A stretch of 64,000 nucleotides of DNA, from NCBI GenBank assembly GCA_947501635.1, contig CANMWT010000001.1:1-64000 (forward strand), in the 5' to 3' direction. The notes below the pieces were generated by a model that saw only the letters and a program-made list of their open reading frames with translations, ran no database searches and was not told the DNA's origin. Both the position numbers and the translations under genes were made by a program. Positions 19,823 to 29,415 of this stretch are shown piece after piece; positions within the stretch are counted from its first letter, which is position 1, and each line of letters begins with the position of its first letter. The DNA comes from an uncultured Roseobacter sp. Lineage in GTDB: Bacteria; Pseudomonadota; Alphaproteobacteria; Rhodobacterales; Rhodobacteraceae.

Positions 19823-20599
19823 TTACCGATCCCGGAACTGCGCCTCGCGCTTTTCGACAAAGGCTGACATGCCTTCGGACTGGTCCTCGGTCGCGAACAG
19901 CGAATGGAACATGCGCCGCTCGAAAAGAAGCCCCTCGCGCAGTGTCGTCTCGTACGCGCGGTTGACAGCTTCTTTCACAACCATAACCGAGATCATCGAC
20001 TTTTCAGCGATCTTCTGCGCTGCGCCATGTGCCTCTTCAAGGAGCTTTTTGCAAGGCACCACGCGGCTGACCAGACCGGAGCGTTCGGCCTCTTCCGCGT
20101 CCATGAACCGTCCGGTCAAATTCATGTCCATCGCCTTGGATTTGCCCACGAGGCGTGTCAGGCGTTGTGTCCCGCCAAGCCCTGCAACAACGCCCAGATT
20201 AATCTCTGGCTGGCCAAACTTTGCCGTATCCGAACAGATGATGAAATCGCACATCATCGCCAGCTCGCATCCGCCACCCAGCGCATACCCCGACACCGCC
20301 GCAATAATCGGCTTGCGCACGCGCAGGATCTGTTCTGTTTCCGCCGTGAAAAGATCACCGGCGAAAACATCCACAAAGCTCTGGTCTTTCATCATCGCAA
20401 TGTCGGCACCGGCAGCAAAGGCTTTTTCCGACCCTGTAATGATGATGCAGCGCACCTTGTCGTTGTTCTGCGCGGCGGTCAGTGCGTCCGCCAACTCGCC
20501 CATCAATTCGCCGTTCAGCGCATTCAGCGCGTCAGGACGGTTCAGTGTGATCTGTGCGACATGGTCTTCCACATCCACGATGATCGTCTCATAAGCCAT
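19823..20599 (-). CDS. Enoyl-CoA hydratase
   Basis: 258 residues from ATG 20599. Crotonase fold features are AAGADIAMM (oxyanion hole region), [15 protein letters not shown] with catalytic Glu112, and [21 protein letters not shown] with Glu132. Both acid residues of a true hydratase are present, so hydration of trans-2-enoyl-CoA to 3-hydroxyacyl-CoA is likely (fatty-acid or amino-acid degradation). Placement between rpsT and mutM is conserved in roseobacters as I recall, with no other beta-oxidation gene adjacent. Confidence 0.92.
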   Translation of the reverse strand: MAYETIIVDVEDHVAQITLNRPDALNALNGELMGELADALTAAQNNDKVRCIIITGSEKAFAAGADIAMMKDQSFVDVFAGDLFTAETEQILRVRKPIIAAVSGYALGGGCELAMMCDFIICSDTAKFGQPEINLGVVAGLGGTQRLTRLVGKSKAMDMNLTGRFMDAEEAERSGLVSRVVPCKKLLEEAHGAAQKIAEKSMISVMVVKEAVNRAYETTLREGLLFERRMFHSLFATEDQSEGMSAFVEKREAQFRDR

Positions 20600-20662
20600 G
20601 AAAAAGCTCTTCGTTGTTGACCTGAGTTGGCAGTGAATACCACTCAATCGCGGCTGTTCAAG

Positions 20663-21514
20663 CTATCTTTGACACTGCGGACAATAGAAAGACGACCTGC
20701 CGGATTGGACAATCCTCGAGATGACGCCACGGCAGTCTGTCGCGCGGCACTGCGCGCCTTCGCGCCCGTAGGCGTCGAAACAATGCTGAAAATATCCAAG
20801 CTCTCCATCGGCTTGCCGGAAATCACGCAATGACGATCCCCCTGCTTCGATTGCCTCGCCAAGCACGTCGCGGATGATCGGAACCAACGATTTGACACGG
20901 TTTTTTCCAATCCTGCCAGCCTTGCGTGCCGGATGAATTTTTGCGCGAAAAAGCGCCTCGCAGACGTAGATATTGCCCAGACCGGATACAATCCGCTGGT
21001 CCAGCAACACGGATTTGACCGGAGAGTTCTTGTTTTTGAAGGCCTGAATCAGGTGCTCCTCATGGAAATCATTTCCCAATGGTTCCGGCCCGAGCACGGC
21101 CAGCAGCTTGTGGGTTTCGGCCTTGTCCGTCTCCAAAAGGTCCATGGCCCCAAAGCGGCGCGGGTCATTGAAGGTGATACGTGCGCCGTTGGCCATGTGC
21201 AGCACCACGTGGTCGTGTTTTTCGGGGGCAGGGTGCGCATGCACAAACTGCCCCAGCGGATCGCCTGAAACCAGCATACGCCCCGACATGCCCAGATGGA
21301 TCAGCAACGTTTCGCCACTGTCCAGATCGGCAAGAATGTACTTGGACCGCCGCCTAAGCTGCATGACCCGTTTGCCGGTCAGCCGGTCAGCCATACGCTC
21401 AGGGAAGGGCCAGCGCAGGTCGGGACGGTTCACGTCGGCCTGCGTTATGACCGTGCCTTGCATCGCCGGTGTCAAACCACGTCGTACAGTCTCTACTTCG
21501 GGGAGTTCAGGCAT
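20663..21514 (-). CDS. mutM: Formamidopyrimidine-DNA glycosylase
   Basis: 283 residues from ATG 21514, giving [14 protein letters not shown] with the catalytic Pro2 and Glu3. LGMSGRML contains the Lys-containing loop region, and the C-terminal zinc finger is GREGAQC-x4-CRG...[12 protein letters not shown]. The first cysteine pair is spaced by four residues, as in other alphaproteobacterial Fpg proteins I know. It removes 8-oxoguanine and formamidopyrimidines and nicks the strand. The start overlaps the end of the upstream membrane-protein gene by 8 bases. Confidence 0.95.
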   Translation of the reverse strand: MPELPEVETVRRGLTPAMQGTVITQADVNRPDLRWPFPERMADRLTGKRVMQLRRRSKYILADLDSGETLLIHLGMSGRMLVSGDPLGQFVHAHPAPEKHDHVVLHMANGARITFNDPRRFGAMDLLETDKAETHKLLAVLGPEPLGNDFHEEHLIQAFKNKNSPVKSVLLDQRIVSGLGNIYVCEALFRAKIHPARKAGRIGKNRVKSLVPIIRDVLGEAIEAGGSSLRDFRQADGELGYFQHCFDAYGREGAQCRATDCRGVISRIVQSGRSSFYCPQCQR

Positions 21515-21938
21515 TTTCCTTAAGCTTTCTTTCCGCAAGTTCCACGATTTCGCGATGGGCGTCGTACCCCCAATAGACCTTCACGCGACGCAACTTTCCA
21601 AACTCCAGAAAGGTCGCGCGCCGCTGCATACTGTTATTGATCGCGCTCAGGGTCGTCCACGACAGGCTTTTGCCGCGCCAGAAAACGCCACGGTCATATA
21701 TCGCACTGGTGTTCCAACAAAGCCGCTGCCGAAACACCCAAACCACGTCATATAGACCGGTCAGACACAACGCGAGCGTCAGTCCCAGCCCCAGACCGCT
21801 GTTGCGAACCGTGGCATCAGGGTGCAGCAACAGTACAAGGCAAAAGGTAAGAAAACACGCCGAGAAACACAAACGCAGCCACTTGGCCCATCCGCTGAAC
21901 CCGGTTTCGCGAAATGCCGGCTGTGTGGTGTCTTGCAT
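21507..21938 (-). CDS. Small two-span membrane protein, function unknown
   Basis: 143 residues from ATG 21938 (AGGACAAAAAG upstream). Two hydrophobic spans lie near residues 20-40 ([18 protein letters not shown]) and 48-65 ([20 protein letters not shown]). A cytoplasmic tail follows with a PH-like or bPH2-like strand pattern ([39 protein letters not shown]). No enzyme motif is visible. It overlaps mutM by 8 bases, so the two are probably cotranscribed. It is divergent from ubiE. Confidence 0.65.
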   Translation of the reverse strand: MQDTTQPAFRETGFSGWAKWLRLCFSACFLTFCLVLLLHPDATVRNSGLGLGLTLALCLTGLYDVVWVFRQRLCWNTSAIYDRGVFWRGKSLSWTTLSAINNSMQRRATFLEFGKLRRVKVYWGYDAHREIVELAERKLKENA

Positions 21939-22033
21939 TTGCTTTTTGTCCTGACCTGTGACCAAAGGACCGCATTGTACCCAGGTCCCTGCGCTCTATA
22001 ACAAGGACCGAACGGCGAGGACCACAAGAGCTC

Positions 22034-22786
22034 ATGAGCGACGACAGCAATAAAACCACACATTTCGGATTTGAGACCGTGCCCGAAGGCGAAAAAGCCG
22101 GCCGCGTGCAGGGTGTCTTTTCATCCGTCGCCAGCAAGTACGACATCATGAACGACGTCATGTCCGTTGGCATCCATCGCCTCTGGAAGGATGCGATGAT
22201 GGACTGGCTGGCACCGCGGCAGGGTCAAAAACTGCTCGATGTGGCGGGCGGTACGGGCGATATCTCCTTTCGGTTCCTCAAACGTGCAGGCTTCGGGCAT
22301 GCCACTGTGCTTGACCTGACAGAATCAATGCTGATCGAAGGGCGCAAACGCGCGGAAGCAGAAGCCATGGCAGACCAGCTTGACTGGGTGACCGGCGACG
22401 CGATGAACCTGCCCTTTGCCGATAACACCTTTGACGTCTACACGATCTCTTTCGGCATCCGGAATGTGACCCGCCCGCAAGAGGCCCTGAACGAAGCGTT
22501 TCGCGTGCTGCGGCCCGGCGGCAGGCTGATGGTGCTGGAGTTTAGCCAGTTGCCCAATCCCGCAATGCAGAAGGCCTATGACCTTTACAGCTTCAACGTC
22601 ATCCCGCGCATGGGGCAAGCCATCGCCGGTGATCGCGACAGTTACCAGTATCTGGTGGAATCCATCCGCAACTTCCCTGACCAGGAAACCTTTCTGAACA
22701 TGGTCCGCGCGGCTGGGTTTGAAAATGCCAAGTACCGCAACCTCAGTATGGGCATCGCCTGCCTGCACTCTGGCTGGAAAATCTAG
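22034..22786 (+). CDS. ubiE: Ubiquinone/menaquinone biosynthesis C-methyltransferase UbiE
   Basis: 250 residues. [18 protein letters not shown] and [17 protein letters not shown] are the UbiE-specific N-terminal signatures. SAM motif I is [13 protein letters not shown], and the C-terminal signature [21 protein letters not shown] is present. It methylates the benzoquinol ring of ubiquinone precursors in the Coq-type complex at the inner membrane. The ubiB ATG starts on the base after its stop codon, so the two are translationally coupled. Confidence 0.96.
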   Translation: MSDDSNKTTHFGFETVPEGEKAGRVQGVFSSVASKYDIMNDVMSVGIHRLWKDAMMDWLAPRQGQKLLDVAGGTGDISFRFLKRAGFGHATVLDLTESMLIEGRKRAEAEAMADQLDWVTGDAMNLPFADNTFDVYTISFGIRNVTRPQEALNEAFRVLRPGGRLMVLEFSQLPNPAMQKAYDLYSFNVIPRMGQAIAGDRDSYQYLVESIRNFPDQETFLNMVRAAGFENAKYRNLSMGIACLHSGWKI

Positions 22787-24334
22787 ATGCGCGGTCCGCA
22801 CAACATCTGGCGACTAATCCGTACCGGTGCGACGCTCGAGCGTACAGGCGCCATGAAAGTGGTGCTCGACGCCTTCGAAGCGCCCCCCGCCCTGCGCCTT
22901 GTGGCGCGCGCTCTGGGCCTGCCGTTTCAGTTTCTGGGCTACAAGGGCGACCCGGGCATGCCCCCCGCGACCCGGGCCCTCACGGCACTGGGTCCTGCCT
23001 ACATCAAGTTCGGCCAGATCCTGTCGACCCGTCCCGATGTGGTGGGTGACGAACTCGCCGTGCAGCTGCGTGTCCTGCAAGACAAGCTGCCGCCGTTTTC
23101 CGTCGAAGAGGCAAAACTGGAAGTGCAAAAAGAACTCGGCGTTTCGGTAGACGAAGTGTTCTCGGAATTCAGCGAACCGGTGGCTGCTGCCTCGATTGCG
23201 CAGGTGCACAAGGCGAAACTCTCCGCGACGGGTGAATACGTTGCGGTCAAAGTACTGCGCCCGGGCATCGAACGGGCCTTTAACAAAGATGTCGATGCCT
23301 TCTACCTCGCAGCGCGTATGGTTGACCTTTTCGCACCCGGCGCCCGCCGTTTGCGCCCAATGGACGTCATCGAACATTTCGACGGTGTTGTGCAGGGCGA
23401 ACTTGACTTGCGCCTGGAATCCTCCGCTGCTTCCGAATTCGAGGCAAACACGAAGAATGACAAGGGTTTTGACCTGCCCGAAATCAAATGGGACCTGTCC
23501 GCGCGCCGCGTGATGACGCTGGGCTGGGCCGAAGGGGTCCCTCTGGGCGACAACGCCGCCCTCGATGCCGCCGGTCACGACCGCGTGGACCTCGGCAACC
23601 GTGTTCTGCAACTGTTTCTGAACCATGCCCTGCGCGACGGTTACTTCCATGGCGACATGCATCAGGGCAACCTCAAGGTCGCGCCCAACGGCGATATCGT
23701 GGCCTATGACTTCGGCATCATGGGCCACATCGACGAATATACGCGTCGCGTTTATGCGGAAATCCTCTTTGGCTTCATCCGAAAAGACTACAAGCGCGTG
23801 GCCGAGGTGCACTTCGAAGCAGGGTACGTGCCGGCCGATAAAGACGTGGACGAATTTGCCCGCGCCCTTCGTGCTGTTGGCGAACCGATCTTCGGCATGG
23901 ATGCCACCAAAATCTCGATGGGCCGCTTGCTGGCCTACTTGTTTGAAGTCACAGAACGCTTTGGCATGGAGACCCGAACCGAACTCATCCTGCTGCAACG
24001 CACGATGGTCGTTGTCGAAGGGGTAGCGCGCTCGCTGAACTCGCAAATCAACATCTGGGAAGTCGCAAGTCCCATCGTGACCGATTACATCTCCAAATCC
24101 ATCGGGCCAAAGGCCACGCTCAATGATCTGGCCAAAACAGCCCGTGTCATGGCACGCTTCGGTCCCCGCTTGCCGGTGCTGGTGGAAAACGCGCTGATCC
24201 GCCAGTCAAATCCGACAGCCCCGCGTAAGCAAAGCGGCTTGGGAAAATGGGTGCTGGGGGCCGTTATCCTCGGGCTCGCCATCGGTATATCGGGTGCACT
24301 GACCCTTGCAGCCCTCGATATGATCGTCTTCTAG
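22787..24334 (+). CDS. ubiB: UbiB/ABC1-family atypical kinase for ubiquinone biosynthesis
   Basis: 515 residues. The KxGQ motif appears in AYIKFGQILSTRPD, followed by the alanine-rich loop AAASIAQVHKAKL, YVAVKVLRPG (ATP-site lysine), HGDMHQGNLKV and AYDFGIMGHID (catalytic loop and metal-binding DFG). A C-terminal hydrophobic pair (WVLGAVILGLAIGISGALTLAALDMIVF) anchors it in the inner membrane. UbiB proteins are ATPases that help extract or present CoQ intermediates. The ubiE-ubiB pair is ordinary for this group. Confidence 0.96.
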   Translation: MRGPHNIWRLIRTGATLERTGAMKVVLDAFEAPPALRLVARALGLPFQFLGYKGDPGMPPATRALTALGPAYIKFGQILSTRPDVVGDELAVQLRVLQDKLPPFSVEEAKLEVQKELGVSVDEVFSEFSEPVAAASIAQVHKAKLSATGEYVAVKVLRPGIERAFNKDVDAFYLAARMVDLFAPGARRLRPMDVIEHFDGVVQGELDLRLESSAASEFEANTKNDKGFDLPEIKWDLSARRVMTLGWAEGVPLGDNAALDAAGHDRVDLGNRVLQLFLNHALRDGYFHGDMHQGNLKVAPNGDIVAYDFGIMGHIDEYTRRVYAEILFGFIRKDYKRVAEVHFEAGYVPADKDVDEFARALRAVGEPIFGMDATKISMGRLLAYLFEVTERFGMETRTELILLQRTMVVVEGVARSLNSQINIWEVASPIVTDYISKSIGPKATLNDLAKTARVMARFGPRLPVLVENALIRQSNPTAPRKQSGLGKWVLGAVILGLAIGISGALTLAALDMIVF

Positions 24335-24345
24335 CGGACCATAAT

Positions 24346-24397
24346 CTTCTTTGGTCTCAAAATATCCTCCGGGGGTCCGGGGGTGGAAAACCCCCGG
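24346..24397. repeat. Rhodobacteraceae-type intergenic repeat, copy 2, with terminator-like hairpin
   Basis: The 24346-24375 part matches copy 1 at 15706-15737. It continues into arms CCGGGGG (24377-24383) and CCCCCGG (24391-24397) with a 7-base loop. It lies between the convergent stops of ubiB and the thiolase gene, where a bidirectional hairpin could end both transcripts. No T tract follows. Confidence 0.55.
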
Positions 24398-24409
24398 CAC
24401 GACGGCTTG

Positions 24410-25588
24410 TCACAACCGCTCAATCGCCAGCGCAATGCCCTGCCCACCGCCGATACACATGGTGATCAGGCCGCGACGGCCACCGGTCCGCTCCAATTCA
24501 TAAAGCGCCTTCAGCGTGATGATGGCGCCCGTCGCACCCACCGGATGGCCCAGAGCAATTGCACCCCCGTTCGGATTAACCTTCGCAGGATCCAGTCCCA
24601 GTTCCTGCGTCACAGCAAGCGCCTGTGCGGCAAAGGCTTCGTTGCTTTCCACAACGTCAAAGTCCTCCGCAGACAGACCAGTGCGGTCCAACAGGCTGCG
24701 CACGGCGGGCACAGGCCCGATCCCCATCACTTCCGGCCGGACGCCTGCATGGGCATAGCCCAATACACGCGCCTTGGGTTTTAGACCGGCCTTCTCCGCC
24801 GCATCCGCCGTTGCCAGCACGATCGCCGCGGCACCGTCATTGATACCACTGGCGTTTCCGGCAGTCACCGACCCGTCCTTTTGAAAGACCGCCCTCAACC
24901 CGGCAAGCGCATCCAGCGTCGTGGCTTTCGGGTGCTCGTCCACTTCGAAATTCACCATATCGCGCTTCACACGAACCTCGACAGGTGTGATCTGAGAGCT
25001 GAAAACTCCCGCTTCAATCGCCGCGGCGGCGCGTTGCTGGCTTTGCAGGGCAAATGCGTCCTGTGCTTCTCTGGTGATGTTGTGCTCGGAAGCCACGTTC
25101 TCGGCAGTTACGCCCATATGCCCGGTCCCGAACGGGCAGTTGAGCGCCCCCAACATCATATCAAGCGTTTTGATATCACCCATCTTTGCACCCCATCGTT
25201 GCTGCGGAACAATAAAGGGCGACCGGGACATATTCTCGGCCCCACCGGCAAGGCCAAAGGCTGCATCGCCCAGCATCAGAGACTGAATGACAGACACAAT
25301 TGCCTGCGCGCCGGACCCGCAAAGCCGATTTACATTCATCGCGGGCACGCTGTCCGGCACCCCGGCATCCATTGCCGCCACACGACTCAGATACATGTCA
25401 CGCGGTTCGGTATTGATCACATGTCCGAAGGTTACGTGCCCGATTTGACCACCCTCCACACCGGCGCGCTCCAATGCCGCCTTGCTTGCCGTTGCCGCAA
25501 GATCGATGGGCGGTGTCGCGGCAAGAGCCCCACCAAATGTACCGATCGCAGTGCGCGCGCCGTCTAGAATTACGATATCCTGGGTCAT
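24410..25588 (-). CDS. Thiolase / acetyl-CoA C-acetyltransferase
   Basis: 392 residues from ATG 25588 with GGAGGAAACC directly upstream. The active-site cysteine is Cys90 in [13 protein letters not shown]. The C-terminal catalytic His lies in [15 protein letters not shown] and the second Cys in MCIGGGQG. It condenses or cleaves acyl-CoA. The PhaA/AtoB/BktB subgroup is likely, but polyhydroxybutyrate versus degradative use cannot be told, as no phaB or phaC is near. Transcribed divergently from the XRE-cupin regulator, whose first operator-like site is 113 bases upstream of this ATG. Confidence 0.92.
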   Translation of the reverse strand: MTQDIVILDGARTAIGTFGGALAATPPIDLAATASKAALERAGVEGGQIGHVTFGHVINTEPRDMYLSRVAAMDAGVPDSVPAMNVNRLCGSGAQAIVSVIQSLMLGDAAFGLAGGAENMSRSPFIVPQQRWGAKMGDIKTLDMMLGALNCPFGTGHMGVTAENVASEHNITREAQDAFALQSQQRAAAAIEAGVFSSQITPVEVRVKRDMVNFEVDEHPKATTLDALAGLRAVFQKDGSVTAGNASGINDGAAAIVLATADAAEKAGLKPKARVLGYAHAGVRPEVMGIGPVPAVRSLLDRTGLSAEDFDVVESNEAFAAQALAVTQELGLDPAKVNPNGGAIALGHPVGATGAIITLKALYELERTGGRRGLITMCIGGGQGIALAIERL

Positions 25589-25700
25589 GGTTTCCTCCAC
25601 AAAATGGCTGTGGGTACTATGCGTGGCGCTGTCGGCCTTGTCGCAGCGACCTGCCGTCACAGGCCTGCCCGGTTGACAGCCTCTCTTATACCGCCGATTA

Positions 25701-25716
25701 ATCCGATATGACGGAA
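25701..25716. promoter_or_regulatory. Candidate operator 1 of the XRE-cupin regulator (overlaps its own start codon)
   Basis: ATCCGATATGACGGAA, a near palindrome (TCCG-N6-CGGA) that contains the regulator's ATG at 25708. The same 16-bp pattern occurs at 26273-26288 and 26328-26343. This suggests negative autoregulation. Confidence 0.55.
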
Positions 25717-26271
25717 GATGCAGATACAATACTGGGACAACTGCCGCTGCGCCTGAAAGAAGCGCGGCGCGCACAGGGGCTGTCACTGGACGCGGTGGCA
25801 AAACTCTCGGGTGTATCGCGTTCCATGGTCAGCCAGATTGAACGGGGCGAAAGCAGTCCCACGATCTCTACCCTGTGGAACCTGACCCGCGCTCTGCAGG
25901 TCGATTTCGCGGGTCTTCTCGACACAGCAGCCACGGCTTCACAGATTGAAACCCTGCGCTCAGAAGAAGTGCCAACCATTGATAATCTTGGGAAAAATGT
26001 CAGGATTCGTATCCTGTCACCGCCTGAAGAAGCAGGCAAACATGAGGTGTACGAGCTGATCTTTGCACTTGATGGCAGCCTCGACAGCCAACCGCACACA
26101 CGCGGTGCGCGCGAACACCTGACCGTTATTGAAGGCGTGCTTGACGTGCGCAGCGGCGAAAGCACACGCCGCCTGCAAGCCGGAGACACAGCACGCTATC
26201 ATGCCGACGTGCCACACTGCATTTCTGCGATTGGCGTCGCGCGGGCGTTCCTCGTGGTTCAAAACGCCTGA
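25708..26271 (+). CDS. XRE-family regulator with C-terminal cupin domain
   Basis: 187 residues. An N-terminal helix-turn-helix (about residues 13-67: RLKEARRAQGLSLDAVAKLS, SMVSQIERGESSPTISTLW) is followed by a cupin around residues 105-185 (REHLTVIEGVLDVRSGE, LQAGDTARYHADVPHC). In this architecture the cupin senses a small metabolite. It lies directly upstream of kbl-tdh on the same strand, so threonine or glycine catabolism is the likely target (inference). Three copies of one palindromic motif lie at its start and ahead of kbl. Confidence 0.88.
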   Translation: MTEDADTILGQLPLRLKEARRAQGLSLDAVAKLSGVSRSMVSQIERGESSPTISTLWNLTRALQVDFAGLLDTAATASQIETLRSEEVPTIDNLGKNVRIRILSPPEEAGKHEVYELIFALDGSLDSQPHTRGAREHLTVIEGVLDVRSGESTRRLQAGDTARYHADVPHCISAIGVARAFLVVQNA

Positions 26272-26272
26272 A

Positions 26273-26288
26273 TTCCGATATAACAGAA
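26273..26288. promoter_or_regulatory. Candidate operator 2, upstream of kbl
   Basis: TTCCGATATAACAGAA begins two bases after the regulator's stop codon. It is palindromic (reverse complement TTCTGTTATATCGGAA) and matches sites 1 and 3 in 12 or more positions. Confidence 0.55.
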
Positions 26289-26327
26289 AAAATCCATCAT
26301 ATAATAAATCTGCTATTCCGGAATTAT

Positions 26328-26343
26328 ATCCGATATGATAGAA
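26328..26343. promoter_or_regulatory. Candidate operator 3, just upstream of kbl
   Basis: ATCCGATATGATAGAA starts exactly 55 bases after site 2 and 40 bases before the kbl ATG. A compact ATTCCGGAAT palindrome lies at 26315-26324 between the two. Binding at sites 2 and 3 could loop or block the kbl promoter. Confidence 0.5.
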
Positions 26344-26367
26344 CAGCTCGCAAAGGAGACCTTTGCG

Positions 26368-27555
26368 ATGACCCAAGCGTACCTCGATCATATCGCCGCA
26401 ACCCTCAATCAGATCGCGGCCGACGGTATGATGAAGCAGGAACGCGCCATCACATCGCCACAAGCGGGTAATATCGCCGTCGGTGCCCGAAGTGTTATCA
26501 ACCTGTGCGCCAACAACTATCTTGGACTTGCCAATCATCCCGATCTGATTGCGGCTGCCTGTGACGTCATGGAACCCCGTGGCTTTGGCATGGCGTCGGT
26601 ACGTTTCATCTGCGGTACGCAAGACCTGCACCGCCAGCTTGAACAGCGGATTGCAGATTTCCTTGGCAAAGACGATTCGATCCTTTTTGCAGCCTGCTTT
26701 GACGCAAATGGCGGTCTGTTTGAGCCGCTTTTGGGGGCGGAAGACGCCGTGATTTCAGACGCTTTGAACCACGCGTCGATCATTGATGGCATCCGCTTGT
26801 GCAAAGCAAAAAGATACCGCTACGCCAATTCCGATATGGAAGACCTTGAAGGACAACTCAAACTGGCCCGCGACGAAGGTGCGCGGTTCATTATGATAGC
26901 GACAGACGGCGTCTTCAGCATGGACGGCTATCTGGCCAACTTGCCCGAGATCAAGGCACTCGCCGAAAAATATGACGCCATGGTGATGGTCGATGACTGT
27001 CACGCGACGGGGTTTATGGGGCCGCAGGGACGCGGCACGCCGGCCCACGCGGGCGTTGATGTGGATATTCTGACAGGCACCTTGGGAAAGGCGCTTGGCG
27101 GCGCGATCGGTGGTTATATTGCCGGACCGCAACCGGTTATCGATTTGCTGCGGCAACGCGCACGGCCCTATCTTTTTTCCAATTCCCTGCCACCGTCCAT
27201 TGTCGCGGCGGGACTCAAGGCGCTGGACCTTGTCGAGGCAGGCGACGGGCTTCGCACCCGCTTGTTCGACAACACTGCCTATTGGCGTGCGGGGCTCGAG
27301 GATCTGGGGTTCGAGCTGTTACCGGGGTCTCATCCCATCGTGCCCGTCATGTTGGGCGAGGCGCAGTTGGCGCAGGATATGGCGGCCCGTCTGTTTGACG
27401 CTGGTGTATTTGTGTCCGGCTTTTTCTACCCTGTCGTGCCTCGCGGTGCGGCACGCATCCGAACACAGATGAGCGCGGCGCTCAGCCGAGAAGACCTGGA
27501 TCACGCGCTTGAAGCTTTCGAGATTTCCGGCAAAGCCGTTGGGGTATTAAGATGA
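26368..27555 (+). CDS. kbl: 2-amino-3-ketobutyrate CoA ligase (glycine C-acetyltransferase)
   Basis: 395 residues from ATG 26368, preceded by AAAGGAGACC. PLP-dependent alpha-oxoamine synthase family: [50 protein letters not shown], and the PLP lysine in [14 protein letters not shown] (Lys241). It converts 2-amino-3-oxobutyrate and CoA to glycine and acetyl-CoA, the second step of threonine breakdown. The stop overlaps the tdh start by 4 bases (ATGA), so the enzymes are made together, useful because the intermediate is unstable. Probably controlled by the upstream XRE-cupin protein. Confidence 0.96.
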   Translation: MTQAYLDHIAATLNQIAADGMMKQERAITSPQAGNIAVGARSVINLCANNYLGLANHPDLIAAACDVMEPRGFGMASVRFICGTQDLHRQLEQRIADFLGKDDSILFAACFDANGGLFEPLLGAEDAVISDALNHASIIDGIRLCKAKRYRYANSDMEDLEGQLKLARDEGARFIMIATDGVFSMDGYLANLPEIKALAEKYDAMVMVDDCHATGFMGPQGRGTPAHAGVDVDILTGTLGKALGGAIGGYIAGPQPVIDLLRQRARPYLFSNSLPPSIVAAGLKALDLVEAGDGLRTRLFDNTAYWRAGLEDLGFELLPGSHPIVPVMLGEAQLAQDMAARLFDAGVFVSGFFYPVVPRGAARIRTQMSAALSREDLDHALEAFEISGKAVGVLR

Positions 27556-28589
27556 CGAACCAGATGAAAGCCTTGTCCAAGCTGCATCCTCGCGAAGGTC
27601 TGTGGATGGTGGATGCGCCCGTGCCCGAGGTCGGGCCGGATGATGTGCTTATCAAGATCAACAAAACCGGCATTTGCGGCACCGACATTCATATCTGGAA
27701 CTGGGACGACTGGGCGGCTGCCACCGTACCTGTTCCCATGATAACCGGGCATGAATTTGCCGGAGAAATTGTAGAACTCGGGCGGAACGTCACTGATCTT
27801 GAGATTGGACAGCGGTGTTCGGGTGAGGGTCATTTGATTGGCAAAACATCTCGACAAAGCCGCGCGGGAAAGTTCCACCTTGATCCCGCCACACGGGGGA
27901 TCGGCGTTAATGAACAGGGGGCCTTCGCGCAGTATCTGAGGCTGCCCGCCTTTAATGTGGTTCCTTTGCCAGATGACATCCCTGACGAAATCGGCGCAAT
28001 TCTTGATCCTCTGGGAAATGCCGTACACACAGCGCTGAGTTTTGATCTGATCGGTGAGGATGTTTTGATAACGGGTGCCGGTCCAATCGGGATTATGGCG
28101 GCGGCTGTGGCACGTCACGTCGGGGCCCGACATGTGGTGATAACTGATGTTAACCCGGACCGCCTAGCGCTTGCCCAACAGGTCACCGACGTTGTTGCTG
28201 TGAATGTGGCGCAGGAAGACTTGGGGAAAATCGTTTCTGATCTCGGGATGAAGCAGGGGTTCGACATCGGTCTTGAGATGTCTGGCAACCAGCAGGCTCT
28301 GGATCAAATGGTTGAGGCCATGACAATGGGAGGGCGGATCGCAATGCTGGGCATTCCTCCCGGCAAATCGCCCGTGGACTGGAGCCGGATCGTTTTCAAA
28401 GCCATCACCATCAAGGGCGTATACGGCCGCGAGATCTTTGAGACGTGGTACAAGATGATCGCGATGCTGCAGAACGGGTTGGACGTCAGCCGCGTCATCA
28501 CACATCAGTTCCCGGTTGACCGGTATGCAGAGGGATTTGCCGAAATGAAATCCGGCAGGTCCGGAAAGGTCGTTCTGGACTGGACTTAA
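27552..28589 (+). CDS. tdh: L-threonine 3-dehydrogenase (variant lacking structural-zinc cysteines)
   Basis: 345 residues. Zinc alcohol dehydrogenase family: Cys42 in [11 protein letters not shown], His67-Glu68 in [22 protein letters not shown], and the NAD-binding [19 protein letters not shown]. It oxidises threonine to 2-amino-3-oxobutyrate for Kbl. Unusually, the lobe that in E. coli Tdh carries four structural-zinc cysteines reads [19 protein letters not shown], placing Gly97, Ser100, Ser103 and Asp111 at those positions. The catalytic zinc site appears intact. The stop overlaps the convergent phosphatase gene by four bases. Confidence 0.93.
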   Translation: MTNQMKALSKLHPREGLWMVDAPVPEVGPDDVLIKINKTGICGTDIHIWNWDDWAAATVPVPMITGHEFAGEIVELGRNVTDLEIGQRCSGEGHLIGKTSRQSRAGKFHLDPATRGIGVNEQGAFAQYLRLPAFNVVPLPDDIPDEIGAILDPLGNAVHTALSFDLIGEDVLITGAGPIGIMAAAVARHVGARHVVITDVNPDRLALAQQVTDVVAVNVAQEDLGKIVSDLGMKQGFDIGLEMSGNQQALDQMVEAMTMGGRIAMLGIPPGKSPVDWSRIVFKAITIKGVYGREIFETWYKMIAMLQNGLDVSRVITHQFPVDRYAEGFAEMKSGRSGKVVLDWT

Positions 28590-29314
28590 GGCACCAAAGG
28601 GACGCGCCCTGCGTTGGTCAAGAGCCAACAGTCGGTGCCTTCGAACACTGCTGCGTTCAAGGGGCGAAAGTACCCCGCGCCACCATCCAGATTGACCCGG
28701 TTGCCTGCATGTTCGGGATGATCAAGCGCTGTGTGCCCATGCACTACCAGTTTCTCGAAAGAGCCGCTGTAGTCCAGAAAACCGTCTCTGATCCAGACCA
28801 AATCGTCTTCGTCCTGCGCCGCGAGCGTCACGCCGGGCCTGATGCCGGCATGGACAAACACCAAATCGGGCGTCTCATGGTACAATGGACAGGACCGCAG
28901 GAACTGCAGGTGATCTTGTGGTACCGCCGCCCGGGCCGCCGCGTGCACGGGCTCAAGCGGTTCGCCTTCTTGCGCGGGCACGCCATAGGAAAGAAGGGTT
29001 TTGTCACCGCCCAACCTTGGGTTCAGCCAGACCAGACCAGTGCGCGTTCGCGGATCAAAGACGGTCATGTCGTCCAGAAAGCGTGTCAGATACCGGTCAT
29101 GGTTACCTTTCAGGCAGGTCCAGTTGCGCCCGCTTTCAACGCCGGCCCGCAGGTGTTCGACAACCGCCTTGCTGTCAGGTCCGCGATCCACGTAGTCGCC
29201 CAGAAAAACAACATCCGCCTGTGCGCCGCCGTCTATTTCGATCAGGTCCAAAACGCGATGCAGTTCTTCGTCCTGGCCATGAATGTCGCCTATTGCATAA
29301 ATGGGGTTTGACAT
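28586..29314 (-). CDS. PPP-family metallophosphatase (serine/threonine phosphatase or Ap4A hydrolase-like)
   Basis: 242 residues. The PPP motifs run in order: [27 protein letters not shown], then histidines in FVHAGIRPG and [10 protein letters not shown]. The binuclear metal site is complete. Members dephosphorylate Ser/Thr proteins or cleave diadenosine tetraphosphate, and sequence alone does not separate these. The ATG at 29314 has GGAGGC nearby. Convergent with tdh with a shared TTAA. Confidence 0.85.
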   Translation of the reverse strand: MSNPIYAIGDIHGQDEELHRVLDLIEIDGGAQADVVFLGDYVDRGPDSKAVVEHLRAGVESGRNWTCLKGNHDRYLTRFLDDMTVFDPRTRTGLVWLNPRLGGDKTLLSYGVPAQEGEPLEPVHAAARAAVPQDHLQFLRSCPLYHETPDLVFVHAGIRPGVTLAAQDEDDLVWIRDGFLDYSGSFEKLVVHGHTALDHPEHAGNRVNLDGGAGYFRPLNAAVFEGTDCWLLTNAGRVPLVP

Positions 29315-29367
29315 AAAAGCCTCCTGCCTGTGCTAGCCGCGTCTTGGAAAAACACGCCGCGGTCAAG

Positions 29368-29390
29368 AAAAAAGCGCCGCGAGGGCGCTT
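29368..29390 (-). terminator. Intrinsic terminator of serA
   Basis: Arms AAGCGCC (29372-29378) and GGCGCTT (29384-29390) with a 5-base loop. On the minus strand a run of six T follows. It lies 26 bases past the serA stop, the expected place for the end of the serC-serA transcript. Confidence 0.8.
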
Positions 29391-29415
29391 TGTATTCTTT
29401 TGCTCCGAAAAGGCC

